Source of the DNA: Anadara kagoshimensis
Taxonomy: Eukaryota; Mollusca; Bivalvia; Arcoida; Arcidae
DNA: 64,000 bases
Reading direction: 5' to 3'
Assembly (NCBI GenBank): GCA_021292105.1
Contig: CM037869.1
Location: 50,520,234-50,584,233 of the forward strand
Part shown: piece after piece, positions 60,763 through 64,000 of the stretch
How positions within the stretch are numbered: position 1 is the stretch's first letter
Layout: every line of letters starts with the position of its first letter
The notes under the pieces: model-generated
The model's database searches: none
Seen by the model: only the letters and a program-made list of their open reading frames with translations
What the model was told of the DNA's origin: nothing
Made by a program: the position numbers and the translations under genes

Positions 60763-63591
60763 CACACAAATAACAATTGGTAAAAAGTATCTAAAGTATC
60801 CCTAACATTACTACTCATGTAGATTAATCATCAGATTCCATTAAAATTTAAATCCATCTAGGTAATTAAAGAGATTAACAACATACGGTAAATTTTTTCA
60901 GGTAGAATATACTATCGTCTGGTTAAAATGAGTTTGAATTTGCTTCTGTTTAGTGTTATCAATTAGTTAAGTAAGTTGTTGATGAGATACCGGGGAAATG
61001 TTGATGATCATCAATTAGAAACCATGATCTGTTTATTACCTATGGGCATAAATCCATAATAATAAAAAGTCAAAACTACACTTTTTTCAGTTTAATAAAT
61101 AAATTAAATTAATTAATTAATTAATTAATTAATTAATTAATTAATTAACTTTTTAATTAATTACTTTGAAAACAATCATGAAATTTTATCACCGGACATT
61201 TATTTTTAATCGCGTTTTTCTTCAATTATTTTTGTGTAATATATACCAAATAAATAAATAAATAAATAATAATGGTGCATCCTTAATACATGTGTATGTC
61301 AGGGTGATCCTTAAAGATCCTTAAAGCCGCATTAAAGATTCTTAAAATTTCAGTTCCATTAAGGATCTGTAAGGAAGCCTTAAAGATCCTTAAAGAAGAT
61401 GGTGGTCCTTAAAGGGGTCTTTAAGGAGGCTTTAAGGATCTTTAAGGACATCTTTAAAGATCTTTAAGGATTCCTTAAAGACCCCTAAAGGAGGGAGTTG
61501 GTCTACTACGTATTGTTTAATGAACTTGTCGGAAACGCTTAGTCAACCAGCAATGAGTCCATGTACAGAAATAAATGATAATGCACATAAGGGACGTTTC
61601 AAATTGGACGGGCTCAAATGATAAATTTGAACTAGAATAATTGTGAGCCAAAAGCTCTAAAAAATACCCCCGCTCCCCCCACATAAAAAAACCATCGGAT
61701 CAAATTTTTAATAGAAGATACACATCTACATTAAATCACAATGATTGCGTGAAAGTTCATGAAAATTCATTGAAGGGTTTGGGAGGAGATGCGGATAAAA
61801 GATAGGTACCTAAGGTGTACCGGAAGGACGGAAGGACGGAGACACGGACAGACACCCCTATCACTATATACCCACCCCGCACTTTTTAAGCGGGGGGCAT
61901 AATTACCAGAAATATGTTAGAGCAACTAAATATAAGGGTAACCATTTTAGCCGCCGGTAACTTTAAAAAAATGTCTATATAATTCAAGCGAAAATCAGTA
62001 TCAAAACAATCTCTTAGGAAAGTAAATAGTATCGTGAGTGGTCTTTTCCGCATGCGTGGTCTTTTCCGCACAGTTTATCACACTTACCTCCAGCTGTTTG
62101 AGAAGTCATCCACGTATGAATGGGGAATCGGTGTGGGTCGGAACGATCCGTCTCTCAATTTGAAATCGTGGTCAGCTTTTCCGTCAAAGTACCCACATAA
62201 TCCTTCAGTTTTTTCTTTATCCGAAACAGACGGATAGATATACACGTTTATAAAATTATTTCGTATAATATTCATTTCAACAATGGTTCCTGTTGGTAGA
62301 AATACCTGGAATGAATGAAGCAACATTGTTTTCAAAACAATATATTTCAATTCAAATGGTGTTCGCCGCTGTACCACGTGATACCCAATAACGTTTGTGC
62401 GCAACACGTATTTCCAATGGATATGGAATAACATGAGCCGACGTGTTCCCGGAATATGTGACGTTGACGTTTTCCAAAACGTTCCGCACAAACGTTAAGA
62501 GGTATTGATCACATGGTACAGCGACGAACTCTATTTAAAGATGCAATACAGACTTTTAAATTCAATTATCATGTACTTGACTATATAAAAAACAAAGATG
62601 AAGGTCATATCACTAGTGAGTCAAATATAGAGACACAATATAAAGTTATCTCGTCTCACTTTTAGAAGTCTATATGTTAAAATATGTTTCTGTTTGATTG
62701 TGATTAGAATGGGTTATGTGACTTATGCGATTTGTCGAATTTTGTTGGCAGAGGCCTTAGAAATTGTCAAGTATGGAAGAAAAATTGAACTACGCTACGA
62801 CTTTTTACCACCTTTTCCTAATTAAATAAAAGCTATAAAAAATTGCATAATAGAATAACTGTTCACCATTTTAAATATCACCATGCGGATTTTCGCAATT
62901 TTGCAATCGAACATGATCGAACACAATGCAATAGTGATGATTTTTGCTGTTTATAGCAATAAGCATTATATATGTATTGAATTGTTAATTACTCAATATG
63001 CACAACATCATTTAGCTTTTTTATTCATGAACAGAATGAATTTAGAATGAATGTTTAAAGAAAGTAGTCAACCTAATTGATTTTCATATGTGTTGTGTGA
63101 AAAGTTTATTATTCTACTTAAAGACTAGAATTAAAATATGAAATGATAACTATCTTACCTTATATGGTGTCTCTGTGTCCAGGATTACCCTGGATATTTT
63201 TGACGTCTCATAGTCCCATGTTCCTTTCACACAATTTAATTATAGACGTGGCGGGTGTAGCTAGCTAAACAGGAGGTGCTTACCCTTCCGAAGCACCCGG
63301 CCTCACTTTCCTGGTGGAAGTTCACGTGTATAACCTACCTTGTCAGTTCCAAAGTTTTTACTGGATTGTGATTTGGATATGGATAAGTATATTTGTTTTT
63401 GATTACCTTATATTCGGAACCTCCTTTGCTGGAAGCTTTCAGTAATCCATCATCACATCTAAGGAACCGATCAACTTTTACTCTAAAATCTTGGCATACG
63501 TATAACATGAAAACATCTTTTCCGGCGTTGATGACAACTCCACAAAAGCAATAAGCATCCAAGGCCAACATTTAGTCGTTTTGACTTGTAC
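48930..63591 (-). CDS. Gene 3: VWDE-like membrane protein, paralogue of gene 1; 5' end beyond window, one apparent frameshift
   Basis: Ten minus-strand exons align in order with the last ten alignable exons of gene 1 and share every intron phase: VWD (63591-62088), a Cys-rich block, a Cys pair, a split EGF, a beta region, a juxtamembrane four-Cys module, a membrane helix and a tail. Visible length is about 691 residues if the frameshift near 63550 is discounted. The VWD core includes FLPTGTIVEM, FINVYIYPSV, TEGLCGYFDG and DFKLRDGS. The tail (about 115 residues, Ser/Thr-rich) is longer than that of gene 1 and unrelated in sequence. Splice signals are intact in every other exon, so the gene may be active; either an assembly error or a young pseudogene would explain the shift. 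The 6.6-kb intron 62087-55484 is filled with repeats. The opposite orientation to genes 1 and 2 implies an inverted duplication. Confidence 0.8.
49348..49735 (+). repeat. Two family A tail fragments
   Basis: CTGGATTGTGAGTCAGACATGG (described in part) at about 49376-49420 and CTGGATTGTTATTCGGACA at 49699-49735, in the last intron of gene 3. Confidence 0.5.
49784..49916 (-). CDS. Gene 3 exon: transmembrane helix
   Basis: 133 bases, phase 1-2. After DCSTKTTPKGSDS comes a hydrophobic run (LTIGLSVVGVLVLVSAVVVG), then KYHKTKS. The frame would reach TAA two codons on if the donor GG|GTAAAT were not used. Confidence 0.85.
50020..50208 (+). repeat. Family A partial copy
   Basis: Diverged centre with GGGGGTGGGGG replacing part of the consensus; tail ACATGGCTTGATATGTGTG. 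Confidence 0.55.
50790..50910 (-). CDS. Gene 3 exon: juxtamembrane four-Cys module
   Basis: 121 bases, phase 0-1, acceptor TTTCAG, donor G|GTAGGT. It codes for DNYCYINNICHVHK and SCNICNRTEEKFKWS. Confidence 0.86.
51006..51396 (+). repeat. Family A full-length copy (intron of gene 3)
   Basis: CTTGTTTCCACTACGGAGAC to GGATACGTATGTTTGTTTT. Well preserved, opposite to the gene. Confidence 0.85.
51716..51961 (-). CDS. Gene 3 exon: membrane-proximal beta region
   Basis: 246 bases, phase 0-0. It codes for 82 residues with LYILSCTWRGRFQVDCNLD and TYEISNDGVNF. Four Cys, against one in the gene 1 counterpart. Confidence 0.8.
52019..52353 (-). repeat. Family A near-full copy (intron of gene 3)
   Basis: Inverted relative to the 51006 copy and highly similar to it, so the two could pair in a pre-mRNA around the 51716-51961 exon. 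Confidence 0.85.
52790..53004 (-). CDS. Gene 3 exon: second half of EGF
   Basis: 215 bases, phase 1-0. It codes for TCICNDGYEETDCSV, then a YSCDRSTDNCQVIELYG loop matching gene 1. Acceptor CCTAG is pyrimidine-poor; donor CAG|GTTTGT. Confidence 0.83.
53210..53360 (+). repeat. Family A diverged copy
   Basis: ACGCGACGACTGTACCTAG to CTTGAACTAGTACGTTG. Confidence 0.4.
53362..53579. repeat. 109-bp tandem duplication across a splice donor
   Basis: Units 53362-53470 and 53471-53579 differ at three positions. Each holds the last bases of the EGF exon and its donor. Confidence 0.92.
53547..53718 (-). CDS. Gene 3 exon: first half of EGF
   Basis: 172 bases, phase 0-1, identical in length to the gene 1 exon. 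It ends ACQRNCSGQGSCVN. Its last 33 bases and the donor are part of a 109-bp tandem duplication, so a second equivalent donor lies 109 bases downstream. Confidence 0.85.
54179..54337 (-). CDS. Gene 3 exon: Cys-pair module
   Basis: 159 bases, phase 0-0. It begins LKRKKKSAAV, a basic run lacking the P1 Arg needed by furin, then AYDRCSQGF, LVQLCFAAG and LNLCVTDL. Confidence 0.83.
55204..55483 (-). CDS. Gene 3 exon: post-VWD Cys-rich block
   Basis: 280 bases, phase 2-0. It codes for LLDSENLFPSVD, IQFCYCEYN, KCDYRDYAEC and EFFCDHHRS. It matches gene 1 (LQLCYCPYN, HCSYKEYADC) but lacks the RRKR site. Confidence 0.87.
55715..55894. repeat. Left arm of a large inverted repeat (AAGGATCCTT family)
   Basis: Dense variants of CTTTAAGGATC and its reverse, with TTAATGGAACTGAAATTTTA as a landmark. 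It matches 61305-61490 in reverse. Confidence 0.8.
56219..56312 (-). pseudogene. tRNA-Arg-like sequence
   Basis: Minus strand: ATGGCCTAATGGATAAGGA resembles the D-arm/A box of tRNA-Arg. AGTTCAAGTCTCGC resembles the B box. The spacing is about 10 bases too long and the acceptor stem does not close, so it is a decayed tRNA or a SINE head. Confidence 0.45.
56459..57855. mobile_element. 1.4-kb element with TAAGGCGCCCA ends and internal repeats
   Basis: TAAGGCGCCCAAAC at the left and GTTTTGGGCGCCTTA at the right form terminal inverted repeats. Inside, about four degenerate 140-150-bp units (56780-57300) carry ATCCCCACCC, AACTATATATTTTC and AAAAGTTGAATAG. Non-coding. It lies within the gene 3 intron and within the larger inverted arms. 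Confidence 0.7.
58430..58560 (-). repeat. tRNA-derived SINE head
   Basis: Minus strand: AGCTCTGTAGAGAGTCGACT (A-box region) and GGTCGCGGGTTTGGTCTC (B box). Flanked by GGAAGGTC on both sides. Confidence 0.55.
58919..58964. repeat. (CT)n microsatellite
   Basis: Uninterrupted CT dinucleotides. Confidence 0.95.
58965..60260. other. Intron sequence of gene 3, no motif recognised
   Basis: Includes an inverted word pair TAATTAGTA/TACTAATTA region near 59110-59300 and CT-rich patches. No exon. Confidence 0.35.
60261..60770. repeat. (CT)n and (TTTA)n microsatellites
   Basis: CT/TCTA runs at 60261-60302; TTTA runs at 60415-60590 and 60717-60764. Confidence 0.9.
61097..61148. repeat. (AATT)n microsatellite
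   Basis: TTAA/AATT repeats; self-complementary. Confidence 0.9.
61305..61490. repeat. Right arm of the same inverted repeat
   Basis: TAAAATTTCAGTTCCATTAA is the reverse of the left-arm landmark. The arms are about 5.4 kb apart. Confidence 0.8.
62088..62305 (-). CDS. Gene 3 exon: VWD C-terminal core
   Basis: 218 bases, phase 0-2, acceptor TTCCAG, donor AG|GTAAGT. It codes for VFLPTGTIVEM, EGLCGYFDG, FKLRDGSF and DDFSNSWR. It is shorter than the gene 1 exon by 12 codons near the end. Confidence 0.88.
62306..63162. other. Gene 3 intron, no motif recognised
   Basis: AT-rich; the extended open frame at 62306-62491 is read-through from the exon. Confidence 0.4.
63163..63405 (+). repeat. Family A copy abutting a splice donor
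   Basis: GTCTCTGTGTCCAGGATTAC to ATATTTGTTTTTGATTA. Its tail ends next to the exon edge at 63407, so the donor GTAATC of gene 3 lies at the repeat boundary. Confidence 0.75.
63407..63591 (-). pseudogene. Gene 3 exon: VWD middle piece, with a one-base shift
   Basis: 185 bases, where the gene 1 counterpart is 183 and both must be phase 0-0. The first part reads VQVKTTKCWPW in one frame, aligned with VIIKTTSCWSP. The rest reads AYCFCGVVINAGKDVF in the next frame, aligned with CICGIVVQAG. One base is therefore missing near 63550. Donor AAG|GTAATC. Confidence 0.75.
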
Positions 63592-63804
63592 CTATAAATA
63601 GTTAATTCAGATACATATTAATAGGAATCAGATATAATACAACGCATAGAGTTTAATAAACAAAAATTTAAAGATTTAGAACTAAGGATAAACAAGAGTC
63701 ATCTGGAAACGCTCGATTTACACGATATCTCCTGACAGTTTCTATTAAAACAATTTTTACCATTGATCAACCTTTAGTTTTGTTTTTTTTTTTCTTTAGG
63801 AATA

Positions 63805-64000
63805 TGCTTTTGACATTAAGTGATACGTTTGTCTTTGATTGGTATATTTGTTTTTGACTCTGCTTCTTCGATATATATTACAATAAATGGAATTTTTATT
63901 TGTTTTTTTTTCTAATTCTTAAGTTCAATGTCACAGGTGGCTAGTAAAGCTAGCCAGAAGGAGGTGCTTAACCTTCCGGAGCACCCACATTCATTTAGCT
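63805..64000 (+). repeat. Family A fragments running off the window
   Basis: A tail at about 63805-63870 and a second copy from GGTGGCTAGTAAAGCTAGCC (63935) through CCGGAGCACCCAC. Confidence 0.55.

Overview
The window is animal nuclear DNA: AT-rich, intron-dense, GT-AG introns of several hundred bases to several kilobases, and crowded with transposon debris. The gene content (an expanded family of von Willebrand D / EGF / eight-cysteine membrane proteins), the tRNA-derived SINEs and the satellite-bearing elements with GGCCCATGGGCC ends point to a mollusc, most likely a bivalve. That placement is an inference, not a proof. No gene of bacterial or organelle type was seen.

Three genes can be reconstructed exon by exon. 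All resemble VWDE (von Willebrand factor D and EGF domain-containing protein). Gene 1 (+, 6776-22843, 5' end not found) has 20 visible exons: EGF, EGF, D8C, a beta-rich region, VWD, a second Cys-rich block with an RRKR site, a split EGF, a Cys-rich membrane-proximal module, one membrane helix and a short tail. Gene 2 (+, 29660-34769) appears complete. It codes for about 256 residues: signal peptide, microexon, D8C-type domain, Ser/Thr stalk, membrane helix and a very short tail. Gene 3 (-, 48930-63591, 5' end beyond the right edge) is a paralogue of the second half of gene 1 with the same intron phases. Its first visible exon carries an apparent one-base frameshift. All three would be type I surface proteins.

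Region by region: 1-1070 is a block duplicated at about 25330-28485. 1070-6775 holds repeats and no recognised exon, including satellite element 1 (3677-5574). 6776-22843 is gene 1, with a Ty3/Gypsy remnant and hammerhead-like sequences in its introns. 22844-29659 is intergenic, with SINEs and satellite element 2. 29660-34769 is gene 2. 34770-39830 has a SINE split by an inverted-repeat element. 39833-45605 is the large satellite element 3. 45606-48929 has a possible Crypton-type fragment and a hairpin element. 48930-63591 is gene 3, with a 6.6-kb intron containing a large inverted-arm structure. 63592-64000 is repeat.

The most unusual signals are three. First, several dispersed copies of a type I hammerhead ribozyme fold, one with a compensatory stem change. 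Second, the roughly 145-bp satellite carries a dense, regularly spaced array of nuclear-receptor half-sites inside elements with a palindromic 5' end and a 3' hairpin. Third, an apparent empty-site/filled-site pair exists for that element within the window. All coordinates were read by eye from the sequence; no database search was run.
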